From NCBI GenBank assembly GCA_019634675.1, contig JAHCAX010000008.1, positions 35,251 to 99,250 of the forward strand: a DNA stretch of 64,000 nt, in the 5' to 3' direction. Source of the DNA: Acherontichlamydia pituitae. Lineage in GTDB: Bacteria > Chlamydiota > Chlamydiia > Chlamydiales > Rhabdochlamydiaceae. Made by a program: the position numbers and the translations under genes. The notes beneath the pieces were generated by a model. The model was given only the letters and a program-made list of their open reading frames with translations, did not search any database and had not been told where the DNA came from. Below, one piece after another: positions 34,261 to 42,861 of the stretch (position 1 is its first letter; the number at the start of each line of letters is the position of its first letter).

Positions 34261-34872
34261 TTAGTTAATGGTTACCTTCTGGAAAATGGGCTTTTCTTTG
34301 GAACGGATCATCTCTTCCCAAAACTCGTGGTCCGAGTTGGGCTGGGGTTCTTTTTTTATTGGGTTTAAAGCGACAAAATCGTGATGCTTTTGCTGATGAT
34401 GCTGCTTTTTATGGATATTCCGAAGCTTCCGGGCAGCTAAAAAATGTTCTTTTAGACGCCAATTGATCACCCGGTTCGAGCTGAGATCGGTTGATGCAAA
34501 AGCTTCTTCAAATTGGATGTAAGGAGTTTTTTGATTAACGCAGCATTGGGTCTGAAGGGCTGATCGGTTGATCTGCGACGCAAGGTCGCTCCGGTCGGCA
34601 TGCAGGTCAATTTTTTCTTTTCTGACGCTGTCCAATTTTTGTTTATGAGGGGCTTGCTTGCGTATTTGGAATCCGTAAATGGGGAGTTGTTCGACTTGGG
34701 AAGGGATCTTGGGAACTTTGACGAGGTCGCATTTATGAATATTGATGAGGTCGCTGCAGGACAGCTTGCTCAGCAGCTGGGGGAAAAGATGGTCTTTGTC
34801 CCGCCCTAGCCAATAGTGGATCCGCTCTGCTGCCAGAACGCAGTAATTTGAAAAGGAACCATTTCGCTTCAC
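34261..34872 (-). CDS. Hypothetical protein, His/Lys-rich C-terminus
   Basis: A 203-residue basic protein without signal or membrane segment. It contains a cluster RNIHKKQHHQQKHHDF near residue 155 and the tail EFWEEMIRSKEKPIF. Cys residues (CSDLINIHKCD and QCCVNQK) do not form a clear metal motif. Divergent from tpx, 170 bp away. Family not recognised; effector or structural role cannot be judged. Confidence 0.5.
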   Translation of the reverse strand: MKRNGSFSNYCVLAAERIHYWLGRDKDHLFPQLLSKLSCSDLINIHKCDLVKVPKIPSQVEQLPIYGFQIRKQAPHKQKLDSVRKEKIDLHADRSDLASQINRSALQTQCCVNQKTPYIQFEEAFASTDLSSNRVINWRLKEHFLAARKLRNIHKKQHHQQKHHDFVALNPIKKEPQPNSDHEFWEEMIRSKEKPIFQKVTIN

Positions 34873-35043
34873 AATTCACCTCTGTTCGAAGTTGACTTGG
34901 ACTGCCAGGTTAACCGTCTGTTCAACGGCTCCTCGTTAAACGAGCGGAGATTTAATCAAATCTTTAAATTACGAGCAACCATTTTTTGGTTGGCATTAGA
35001 TGAAAAATCCTATATACATAACCAAGTTTTTATTGGAGGATAT

Positions 35044-35550
35044 ATGGCTAGCGTGAAGTTGAAGGGAAACCCGATCCAAATAAATGGAGAACTTCCTAAA
35101 GTAGGAGCAAAGGCACCAGATTTTTTATTGGTCGATGGGGAGTTGCAAGAGAAATCATTGAAAGATTTTAAAGGAAAAAGGAAGCTGCTCTCCTTTGTGC
35201 CGAGCTTGGACACTGCGGTTTGTTCCTTGTCGACCAAGAAGTTTAACGATGCGCTCAAGTCCCATCCCGAAGTGGTGGCCTTAGTTGTGTCCTGCGACCT
35301 CCCGTTTGCCCAAAAAAGGATGTGCTCTCAAGAAAAAGTCGAAAACATCATCCCCCTTTCGATGATGCGCAACAAAAATTGCGCCGTCGATTATGGGATC
35401 CTGATCCAAGACGGGCCGCTCGCAGGCCTAAACGCGCGCGCGATCGTTGTCCTCGATGAACAATCCCAAGTCATTTATATTGAACTTGTGCCAGACATTG
35501 TCGAGGAGCCGAACTATGATAAAGCGCTCGCTGCTCTATTGAAAGGTTAA
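35044..35550 (+). CDS. tpx: Thiol peroxidase
   Basis: A 168-residue atypical 2-Cys peroxiredoxin that reduces hydroperoxides using thioredoxin. Start at 35044 follows a GGAGG site; the frame is open 49 codons further but that part is not Tpx-like. Cys60 in LDTAVCSLST is the peroxidatic residue and Cys94 in KRMCSQE the resolving one, matching E. coli Tpx (Cys61, Cys95). Thr and Arg of the active site are in place. Single gene, likely for defence against host oxidants. Confidence 0.95.
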   Translation: MASVKLKGNPIQINGELPKVGAKAPDFLLVDGELQEKSLKDFKGKRKLLSFVPSLDTAVCSLSTKKFNDALKSHPEVVALVVSCDLPFAQKRMCSQEKVENIIPLSMMRNKNCAVDYGILIQDGPLAGLNARAIVVLDEQSQVIYIELVPDIVEEPNYDKALAALLKG

Positions 35551-35663
35551 TCTCGATTTTATAGATGTTTTGGTTCTGGCCAGTTCGCACCCAAGGGCGC
35601 TTCACCTGCTCTGCACTACGAAGCTTCACCGAAGTTTCTTCGTGTCTCCGCAGCCTCTTCCCG

Positions 35664-36554
35664 TTAATTCATCTTTGGCGTGTTAACCGAAGGCTTATTG
35701 AGCAGAAGAATGTAAATCCCTGCTACGCATGTCAGGGCCACTCCGATCAGATTGATCCAACGGGGGAACTGCCCCCAAAGGACCCATTGGATTACCCCTG
35801 CATAAATAACGCCTGAATAGGAAAAAGGGGCAAGCTGCGCCGTATTGCCATACTGCAGGGCATAAAATGTAAATGCCGAACCGTAGTAGGCGCAAACGCC
35901 GATCAGCACGAGATAGGTAAGGGCTTGGACGTTTGGAACATTGAAATAGAAGATGTTGATCGGCAGGAACAAGATCAGGCCGATCAAGTAATAGTAAAAC
36001 AGAAGGGTTTGCATCTTTTCCGTCTTAGCTGCCAAACGGACGACGAGAAAAGTTGCTGCCGTCGTTAGTCCATTGCCTAACGCGTAAAGGGCATGGACGT
36101 TGATAATCCCTTTAGTCGGCACCAAGATCAGCGCAATTCCGATAAATCCCATTGCAAGGGCTGGCCATCCTTTGTGATCGATCGGTTTTTTAAGGAAAAA
36201 CCAGGAAAGAAATGGGACGAACAGCGGGGCTGTGTTGCTAAGCAGCGTCACATCGACAAGGGAAACGTGCTTGACTGCTACAAAAACACAGACAATTCCC
36301 ACGATGCCAAGGACAGAGCGTAAAATTAAGATCCAGGGCCTAGAGACCTTAAAACTCTCCGAGCGGTTCTTGATCATCCACGGCAGCGTCAATAAGACAC
36401 CGACAAAATTGCGGAAAAAAACCATTTCCGATGTCGATGTGGAAGAGCTTGCAAGTGTCGAAAAAGTGTAGGTCAGAGCAATAAAAAAATAGGCGATCAG
36501 AAAAAGGGCGATCGCTTTTTTCAGATTGTGATAATGGTGCTCTGGATGCAGCAT
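35664..36554 (-). CDS. EamA/DMT-superfamily permease
   Basis: A 296-residue membrane protein with ten hydrophobic segments in two repeated halves (EamA domains), e.g. MVFFRNFVGVLLTLPW, LSNTAPLFVPFLSWFFLKK and PFSYSGVIYAGVIQWVLWG. DMT permeases export or import small metabolites; in intracellular bacteria some carry SAM or nucleotides, but the substrate cannot be assigned here. Lies 6 nt after malic enzyme on the same strand, so the two probably form an operon. Confidence 0.88.
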   Translation of the reverse strand: MLHPEHHYHNLKKAIALFLIAYFFIALTYTFSTLASSSTSTSEMVFFRNFVGVLLTLPWMIKNRSESFKVSRPWILILRSVLGIVGIVCVFVAVKHVSLVDVTLLSNTAPLFVPFLSWFFLKKPIDHKGWPALAMGFIGIALILVPTKGIINVHALYALGNGLTTAATFLVVRLAAKTEKMQTLLFYYYLIGLILFLPINIFYFNVPNVQALTYLVLIGVCAYYGSAFTFYALQYGNTAQLAPFSYSGVIYAGVIQWVLWGQFPRWINLIGVALTCVAGIYILLLNKPSVNTPKMN

Positions 36555-36560
36555 TTTAGC

Positions 36561-38234
36561 TCATTTCCTTCCATAGATCGGATAATTCGGAAACCACATC
36601 TTTTGATCGATCAACTTTTCAACTTCAGCTGCGCCAGTCTTTGGAACAAGCCCCTCCTCCTGCGCTGTTTTGACAACTTCGATCGCAATGGATCGGCTGA
36701 CATCGCGCAGCTTTTCCAATGGAGGAAACAGCGTTGCCTGAGGGTCTTTTACCATGGGAGAATGTTGGCTTAAGACATGTGCGGCGCGGATAAACATCTT
36801 TTCCACCACTTTAGGGGCCTGGCATGCGACAACGCCGAGTCCAAGGCCTGGAAAAATGCTCACATTGTTGCATTGCGTGATCAAGTATTGCTTGCCTTCA
36901 TGGGTCACAGGCGCGAACGGACTGCCTGTCGCAACGATCGCCTTGCCATTTGTCCACTTGATCAGATCTTCCGGTTTGGCTTCACTTTTCGAGGTGGGAT
37001 TCGAAAGAGGGAAGATGATCGGGCGAGGAGTGAACTTTGCCATCGTCTTCACGATCTCTTCCGTAAACGCTCCTGTCTGCGTGGAAACTCCGATCAGGAC
37101 GCTGGGATGGGCGTTTTGCATCACTTCGACAAGTGTGATGTTATTCGGATTTTTGACATTCCAAGAGCTAAGCGACTGCGCATCCTGGGCAAAATCTCTT
37201 TGACCGCCTTCTAATTTGTCTTGTCCTGTATGCAAAAGGCCATTGATGTCCACAATATAGAAATTGCGCCGAGCTTGCTGCTCGGTAATTCCTTCCAATT
37301 TCATTGCTTGAACGATCAGCTTTGCGATGCCAAGGCCGGCAGAACCTCCTCCAAGGATGGCGATCTTCTGGTCCTTAAGCTTCTCTCCTGCTGCCTTGCA
37401 CGCGCTCAATATTGCCCCTAAGGCGACAGCTGCAGTTCCTTGAATATCATCATTGAACGAACAGATCTGGTCTTGGTAGCGGTGTAAAAGGGGCGCTGCA
37501 TGAGGTTTGGCAAAGTCCTCCCACTGGACCAGCACTTTAGGATACCGTTTTTTGATCTCTTTTACAAACTGATCGACAAAACCGTCATATTCATCCCCTG
37601 TTACCCGTTTATGGCGCCATCCCAAATAAACGGGATCGTTCAATAGATCGGGATTGTTCGTGCCGACATCGAGCATGACGGGAAGCGTCCTTGCAGGATG
37701 GATCCCTCCAAAAAGAGTATACAAGGCAAGTTTTCCTTGAGGGATCGCCATTCCTCCGATACCGACATCTCCCAAACCCAAAATCCGCTCTCCATCAGTG
37801 ACGACGATCACGTCTACTTCTCTGTTCGGAAGTCGGGAAAGGGTCTCTGAAATTTTGTTCCGGTTTGGATAGGACAAATAGATCCCCCGATGCTGCCGGT
37901 ACAAGATGCTGAAATGGAGCGAAACATCCCCTACTGTCGGAGTATAGATCAGCGGGACCATTTCAGATATGTGTTCATAGACAAGGCGGTAGAACAAGAC
38001 CTCGTTGCGGTTTTGCAAAGCGGAAAGAAAGGTGTATTTAGAAAGCTCATCTATTTTATTCTTGAAGTTCTCATAGCGCCTGCCAACCTGTTCTTCCAGA
38101 GTCGCCACATGGTAAGGGAGAAAACCATTCAATCCGAACAGATCCCGCTCTTCCTGTGTAAAAGCCGTTCCTTTGTTGAGCAGCGGGTCGTTTAAGATCT
38201 GCTCAGGAGTTAAGTTGCGGCTGATGCTGTCCAT
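36561..38234 (-). CDS. maeA: NAD-dependent malic enzyme
   Basis: Oxidatively decarboxylates malate to pyruvate. The 557-residue chain resembles E. coli MaeA (SfcA) and eukaryotic-type malic enzymes: IYTPTVGDVS, RGIYLSYPNR, VVTDGERILGLGDVGIGGM, CSFNDDIQGTAAV (metal ligands) and ILGGGSAGLGIA (dinucleotide site). The ATG at 38234 sits 6 nt after GAGGAG and is preferred to the GTG two codons earlier. With the dicarboxylate-type symporter and aconitase, it suggests use of host C4-acids. A 16-bp palindrome lies just upstream. Confidence 0.95.
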   Translation of the reverse strand: MDSISRNLTPEQILNDPLLNKGTAFTQEERDLFGLNGFLPYHVATLEEQVGRRYENFKNKIDELSKYTFLSALQNRNEVLFYRLVYEHISEMVPLIYTPTVGDVSLHFSILYRQHRGIYLSYPNRNKISETLSRLPNREVDVIVVTDGERILGLGDVGIGGMAIPQGKLALYTLFGGIHPARTLPVMLDVGTNNPDLLNDPVYLGWRHKRVTGDEYDGFVDQFVKEIKKRYPKVLVQWEDFAKPHAAPLLHRYQDQICSFNDDIQGTAAVALGAILSACKAAGEKLKDQKIAILGGGSAGLGIAKLIVQAMKLEGITEQQARRNFYIVDINGLLHTGQDKLEGGQRDFAQDAQSLSSWNVKNPNNITLVEVMQNAHPSVLIGVSTQTGAFTEEIVKTMAKFTPRPIIFPLSNPTSKSEAKPEDLIKWTNGKAIVATGSPFAPVTHEGKQYLITQCNNVSIFPGLGLGVVACQAPKVVEKMFIRAAHVLSQHSPMVKDPQATLFPPLEKLRDVSRSIAIEVVKTAQEEGLVPKTGAAEVEKLIDQKMWFPNYPIYGRK

Positions 38235-38258
38235 GGACACTCCTCTTCTGCATTTTTA

Positions 38259-38274
38259 TTTCTGTTAACAGAAA
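38259..38274. promoter_or_regulatory. Perfect 16-bp palindrome upstream of malic enzyme, possible operator
   Basis: TTTCTGTTAACAGAAA lies 25 nt upstream of the malic-enzyme ATG, in the 120-bp gap shared with the divergent AraC-type gene. Perfect dyad symmetry and position suggest a dimeric repressor site; no known consensus is claimed. Confidence 0.4.
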
Positions 38275-38356
38275 AAGAAATAAATGGCGATTAATAGATT
38301 TCGCAAAAATGGAAAAGTGGCAAATTCAAGTGCTATCGTAAATTGTAGCTTGTCAA

Positions 38357-39238
38357 ATGAATGAAACAAAAAATGGAACAAAGATGTCACGTGAAAAAGA
38401 TTCTATCGAAAGAACATTGAAGGTTATCGCCTACATCGAAGAAAATCTTGATAATGAGCTAACATTAGAACATTTAGCAGAATTGGCTTGTTATTCTCCT
38501 ACTCATTTTCATCGCGTTTTTCAAGGAATTATTGGCGAAACAGTCCATAGTTACATTAAAAGACTGCGCCTAGAAGCAGCAGCAGGAAAGTTAAAGTATA
38601 CAGAGGAAACCGTTACTCATATCGCTTTAGAAGCTAGTTATGAAACTCCATCAGCATTCACAAAAGCTTTTAAACAAACAACAGGTATGGCGCCGCAAAA
38701 ATATAGATCTGCTTATTCAGCGATAAAAAGCATTGCCGATAAGATCGATAAATTACCAATGCTAGAGCCCGATAGAATCGAAAAAAAAATGCCAGATTTA
38801 GAGCTTTTATTTGTAAGAAGGCAAGGCTGTTATTCTGTTTCCGCTGCAAAAGCCTGGATTGCAATGATCCATTTTATTGAAATAAATAAAATTGATCCAT
38901 CCCAACTGCGGTATTTTGGCATATCGCATGACGACCCGCAAGTGACTGATGAGGAAAAACTGCGTTATGACGCGGCAATTACAATCCCAAGCGGGGTTAA
39001 AGAAAAAGGCGAAGTAGGTAGGCAGCGTATCAAAGGTGGAAAATATGCTGTTTTTGTCCACTGCGGTCCTTATAATAATTTAGAAAGCACCTTTGACCAA
39101 ATCTTTTTAAAATGGTTACCGCAAAGTCGAAAGCAATTTGATAAGTCTCGTCCGGTATTTTGCGAATACTTCAATATGGAACATGTCATCTCAGATCAAG
39201 AAAAGCTCATCATAAAAATCTATATACCTTTATTGTAA
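38357..39238 (+). CDS. AraC-family regulator with C-terminal GyrI-like effector domain
   Basis: A 293-residue protein. Residues 15-115 are an AraC helix-turn-helix pair: LTLEHLAELACYSPTHFHRVFQ and VTHIALEASYETPSAFTKAFKQ, ending in GMAPQKYR. Residues 145-290 match the GyrI/SbmC ligand-binding fold (VRRQGCY start, GGKYAVFVHCGPY and IYIPL end), as in Rob/SoxS-like or BmrR-type sensors of small hydrophobic compounds. The gene is clearly more AT-rich than its neighbours, which fits acquisition by transfer. ATG codon 10 (38384) is an alternative start. Targets unknown. Confidence 0.9.
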   Translation: MNETKNGTKMSREKDSIERTLKVIAYIEENLDNELTLEHLAELACYSPTHFHRVFQGIIGETVHSYIKRLRLEAAAGKLKYTEETVTHIALEASYETPSAFTKAFKQTTGMAPQKYRSAYSAIKSIADKIDKLPMLEPDRIEKKMPDLELLFVRRQGCYSVSAAKAWIAMIHFIEINKIDPSQLRYFGISHDDPQVTDEEKLRYDAAITIPSGVKEKGEVGRQRIKGGKYAVFVHCGPYNNLESTFDQIFLKWLPQSRKQFDKSRPVFCEYFNMEHVISDQEKLIIKIYIPLL

Positions 39239-39250
39239 TATCAAATTCTA

Positions 39251-40534
39251 TCATAAGCCAGTGTGCAAGATCGGATCGTAGGTTCTAAACATCCGGACGA
39301 CTGTATAGCACCAGAGAAGCAAAATAGCGACAGCTGTCCAGCTCAAGATGAAATGGGCCTGCATTCCGGCCCAGAACTGAAGTCCGAGGATAAGAAGGGA
39401 TGCGATCGCTTTGGAAGAGCGGTAGGCAAAAACGTCGATGATAGCCTTGGCGCGGAACTTCTCATCTTTTTTAAGCGGGATGTAAAGCATCTCCTTGACG
39501 ACGCCGAACAGGGAAAAATCAAAGCATTTCACTGTGATGTAGGAAAAGGAGATCATCGCAAAGGCTGGAAAAAGGAGGAATCCGGCTGCATTGACGCAGA
39601 GGATCAAAGGCACGAGAAGATGGCTCCGCTTAAAGCCTAAGAAGTGAACGAGGAGGAAAGAGCCGAAAAATTGAAGGGTCAACGTAGCCAAGTGGACGAT
39701 CCCAAGGACGCGGGCGGTGTATTCAGTTCTAAGGTCCTTAGTGGGGATCATCTTTTCCAAATGGTGGTTGAACTGAAAATCGATCAGGGTCGAAGTCACT
39801 TGCATCAGCGTGACAATGGCCAAAATAAAGGGTAAAAAAGGAGATCGGCGGATCAGGTCAAACCCATGTTTTAGGGCATTCCAGGAAGATTTTTTTTCTT
39901 CTTCGACGTTATCGTGGCTTATCCCCTGTCCGCTGAAGTGGAGGAGCATCAAAAAGGCGGCGGTTAGAAGCGAGTAGGTTGCAACCGTAGAAAAAAGGAG
40001 GGTCTCCGATCCGATCTTCACTGCAAAAAATCCGGGCAGCGTGCTTCCGAATACTGCTCCGATCGCTCCGACTCCAAATAGGATCCCATAAAGGTATTTG
40101 GCCCTTTGCAAAGGGATGGTCGCATGGATGACCGACCAGAGCTGTTGGAACATCAGCATGATATAGACCTCTTTCCAAATGTAGAACAGGAAGGGAAGCC
40201 AAGAGGACTCTTTGAGGAACAGGGCGCAGAGCAAATTAAACGATATAACGATGCCGGCGATACCAAGGTAAGTCTTGAAAATGCCGAGCCGCGGCAAGTA
40301 CTTATTATAGAGGGCGACAATGACCAAGTTAAGCGGAACGGTAGCAAGCCAGGCATAAGGGAACAGGGAAGTCGAATAGGCTGAGATGAAAACAGAGTTG
40401 CTGACGGGGCGGATGATGGCGTAGTCAGCCGAAATTAAAAAACCGCAGAGCATAGCGCTTAAAATAAAAAGGCGCTCTTTCATCGATAGTGAGAAGATCT
40501 CATTCTTCAGTGAGCCGAATATTTTTTGGATCAT
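39251..40534 (-). CDS. Nucleotide transporter (NTT/Tlc)-like membrane protein
   Basis: A 427-residue protein with 11-12 membrane segments. Segments PYAWLATVPLNL, ALYNKYLPRLG, LWSVIHATIPLQRAKYLYG and the late block KEMLYIPLKKDEKFRAKAIIDV followed by AYRSSKA match the ATP/ADP translocase family of chlamydiae, rickettsiae and plastids. It is shorter than the typical 500-residue ATP/ADP exchanger, so it may belong to the divergent NTT-like branch with unknown substrate. The start overlaps the HD phosphohydrolase stop by 4 nt, placing it last in a four-gene operon. Confidence 0.75.
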   Translation of the reverse strand: MIQKIFGSLKNEIFSLSMKERLFILSAMLCGFLISADYAIIRPVSNSVFISAYSTSLFPYAWLATVPLNLVIVALYNKYLPRLGIFKTYLGIAGIVISFNLLCALFLKESSWLPFLFYIWKEVYIMLMFQQLWSVIHATIPLQRAKYLYGILFGVGAIGAVFGSTLPGFFAVKIGSETLLFSTVATYSLLTAAFLMLLHFSGQGISHDNVEEEKKSSWNALKHGFDLIRRSPFLPFILAIVTLMQVTSTLIDFQFNHHLEKMIPTKDLRTEYTARVLGIVHLATLTLQFFGSFLLVHFLGFKRSHLLVPLILCVNAAGFLLFPAFAMISFSYITVKCFDFSLFGVVKEMLYIPLKKDEKFRAKAIIDVFAYRSSKAIASLLILGLQFWAGMQAHFILSWTAVAILLLWCYTVVRMFRTYDPILHTGL

Positions 40535-41796
40535 GGACTTGTGATTTCCTCTAATGCTTCTCTAAAAGGTCTTTCGAATGCCGGCGCTATAAAGACCCAG
40601 CTTTGGGATCCAGTTGGAATCAAGATCTTCGAACATTGGCTGCTATCGACGATGGCTCCCGAACGTTTTAAAACTGGAAATGTGGGAGGCCTGTCGTCCA
40701 GTTTTTCTTTGGCTAGGTTCCATGAGATCGCATCGGAGGCTATTGCAAGTAGCTGTTGGAGCTTTTTTAAATTTTCCTCCCCTATTCCCTTCTTTAGCTC
40801 GATCGCTAAAAACCTGTCGTGCCGCTTGAGAAGGGCTCTAGCATCTGCATGGCCGAGGGCGTTGGGCTCAATGGCGGCACGGCGCAAAGCGGAGAGCACT
40901 TCATTATCGGTCATGGTCAAATAGGCATCCAAACTCTCTAAATAATTTCCCTGGCTATAGAACTGCTTCATGAATCTGGCCAAATGGAAGCTGTAGGCTT
41001 TGGAAGAAGAATACTGATAGACCCTTTGGTGCATGAAGTGGCGGGCCAAAAGGAGCGCTTCGCACGATTCCATCCCATTCTCCTCTATCCCCAGTTCGAG
41101 GCTTCCCTTTGGATCGCCGGGAGTCGGCAGGATGCAAAGCATCTCAATCAGCTGATGGTAATCGAATAGGCCGTAAGAGACCCCTGTGCACTGGGCGTCG
41201 CGCAACAAATAGTCGATCCTGTCTGCGCCAAAGAAATCCCCTGTAATCACCTCAGTCATTACTTTTTCCCACGGAGTAAAGGGGAGATCAAGCCCGATCT
41301 CTTCCGCTTTCTTCGCTCCAAGGGCCATTTTGATCAGATCGCTTGTGACATTGCGCTCGGGATGTCTCTTCTGCAACTTGTCCCAGATCGATTTAAGCTG
41401 GTCCGACTGGATCACAGCAAGAGTCCATTTTTCATGTCCCCCTTTTCCAAGCAGTACCTTTTCAGCAACATGGGAAAAGGGAAGATGGCCTAAGTCGTGG
41501 CATAATGCAGCAAGTCTGATAATTTGCCGCCAGTAGTCAAGATCAACATCTGTTCGAGAGTGCTTCGATGCGATCCGGTCAAAGATCCGTGTCGCCAGCT
41601 CCATTGCTCCGAGCGAGTGCTCGAACCGTGTATGGGTAGCGCCAGGATAGACCAAAAAGGAGATCCCTAACTGGTGCAAATAATGCAAGCGTTGGAACGG
41701 ATCGGAATCGATCAACTCCCTTTCCAACTCATTGAAACGGATGAATCCATGAACGGCATCATAGATCTTCTTTGTGTAAGCGGGATTGTATGTCAT
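40531..41796 (-). CDS. HD-superfamily phosphohydrolase (dNTPase/YwfO-like)
   Basis: A 421-residue HD-domain enzyme. The His-HD-Asp set appears in HTRFEHSLGAMELATRIF, LAALCHDLGHLPFSHVAE and FGADRIDYLLRDA. The N-terminal IYDAVHGFIRFNELERELID and FQRLHYLHQLG resemble the YwfO/dGTPase-like group that hydrolyses deoxynucleoside triphosphates. Lies 3 nt after the phytase gene and overlaps the NTT-like gene, so it belongs to that transcript. Confidence 0.88.
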   Translation of the reverse strand: MTYNPAYTKKIYDAVHGFIRFNELERELIDSDPFQRLHYLHQLGISFLVYPGATHTRFEHSLGAMELATRIFDRIASKHSRTDVDLDYWRQIIRLAALCHDLGHLPFSHVAEKVLLGKGGHEKWTLAVIQSDQLKSIWDKLQKRHPERNVTSDLIKMALGAKKAEEIGLDLPFTPWEKVMTEVITGDFFGADRIDYLLRDAQCTGVSYGLFDYHQLIEMLCILPTPGDPKGSLELGIEENGMESCEALLLARHFMHQRVYQYSSSKAYSFHLARFMKQFYSQGNYLESLDAYLTMTDNEVLSALRRAAIEPNALGHADARALLKRHDRFLAIELKKGIGEENLKKLQQLLAIASDAISWNLAKEKLDDRPPTFPVLKRSGAIVDSSQCSKILIPTGSQSWVFIAPAFERPFREALEEITSP

Positions 41797-41799
41797 CGC

Positions 41800-42861
41800 T
41801 TAATAAGCCTCGCTGCAAGAACATTTCAACAATTTATCTCTGGCTATGTCGTCCCAATCATAGAGGACGAAATTAGAATTATGATCATTGTGGCAGACAA
41901 TAAATCCATGCGGGAAACGTCCTACTCGGCACGAAGTTGCCCCAATGCCATCGGTCTTTGTCGAACCGCTTTTATTGACCGTTAGAACGAACGGATTATC
42001 GCCAGCTCGATCGTAAAGCTTTAATTGGTCGTTGCCCTGGCTGGACAAGATCAGATACCCTTTGCCATCGGGGCATTCATAAAGAGCGATCCCCTCCCTG
42101 TCTCCTTTGATCCCATCTCCTATCGCAAACCGTGCGATCGGTTCATCGCCCATCTCAGGTTCTGCATGAAACTTCAGGACGCCGATCCGTTCATCGGAAC
42201 AGTAAAGAAAGCCCAGCTCATCGTCAGCGCACATCCCTTCGACAATATTTTTAATGTCTTTTCCTCCGAAAGTGCGAACGACTTTTCCGTACACTCGTCC
42301 ATTTCCGTTATCGCTCAAAGCAATCTGAATCAGATCTCCTTGGCTTTTCACTTGGCTGACGAAGGCGGAAACTTCATCCGTATTAGGGTTTTGATAGAGC
42401 GTAAGTCCGTAAATTTGGTAGCCTGCTCCCGTTGGGATACCTCCTGGCGCAGTCACATCGACTAGCTTGCGTTCATTGGGATCGATCATAAAGACGCGCA
42501 ACGAATTGTCAGAATGCGTTCCAACGACAAGGATGTCCACTTTTTCCGATCCTAAAGAAAAGCCGTAGCGGATATCTAAATTGATCGGTTTGATGAACGG
42601 CCCATAGTAGAAAACGATCTCTCCTTGCAAGTTCCATCCATATAGGCCTCCCCCTCCTTTCTTGTCATTGCCGATGATCAGGCTTAAATTCCTGTCAGTC
42701 GGATGGATCCAGATCGCGCAATCATCAGCATCCCCTGCAACAGACGCAGTTTTGATCTTTGGGGAGATGGTGACAGAATCTGAGTTGCTGCTGCAGGAAT
42801 TGAAGAACAGTCCAAGACAAGCTAAGGAAATGACAGTAAGTATCGAGTTTTTTTTAAGCAT
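41800..42861 (-). CDS. Beta-propeller phytase, lipoprotein
   Basis: A 353-residue predicted lipoprotein; signal peptide with lipobox ending in Cys23 (GLFFNSC). The ATG at 42861 is chosen because the signal peptide begins there; the frame is open 10 codons upstream. The mature protein matches the Bacillus-type 3-phytase propeller: DADDCAIWIHP near the start, then GNDKKGGGGLYGW, VEGMCADDELGFLYCSDE and DREGIALYEC, which carry the calcium-binding acidic residues. It would release phosphate from phytate at the cell surface or periplasm. Overlaps the IMPDH/GMPR gene by 8 nt. Confidence 0.88.
   Translation of the reverse strand: MLKKNSILTVISLACLGLFFNSCSSNSDSVTISPKIKTASVAGDADDCAIWIHPTDRNLSLIIGNDKKGGGGLYGWNLQGEIVFYYGPFIKPINLDIRYGFSLGSEKVDILVVGTHSDNSLRVFMIDPNERKLVDVTAPGGIPTGAGYQIYGLTLYQNPNTDEVSAFVSQVKSQGDLIQIALSDNGNGRVYGKVVRTFGGKDIKNIVEGMCADDELGFLYCSDERIGVLKFHAEPEMGDEPIARFAIGDGIKGDREGIALYECPDGKGYLILSSQGNDQLKLYDRAGDNPFVLTVNKSGSTKTDGIGATSCRVGRFPHGFIVCHNDHNSNFVLYDWDDIARDKLLKCSCSEAY

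Noticed and set aside
35551..35663. Hairpin ACGAAG/CTTCGT between tpx and the permease gene as a terminator
   Set aside because: No T-run follows on either strand, so I did not list it.
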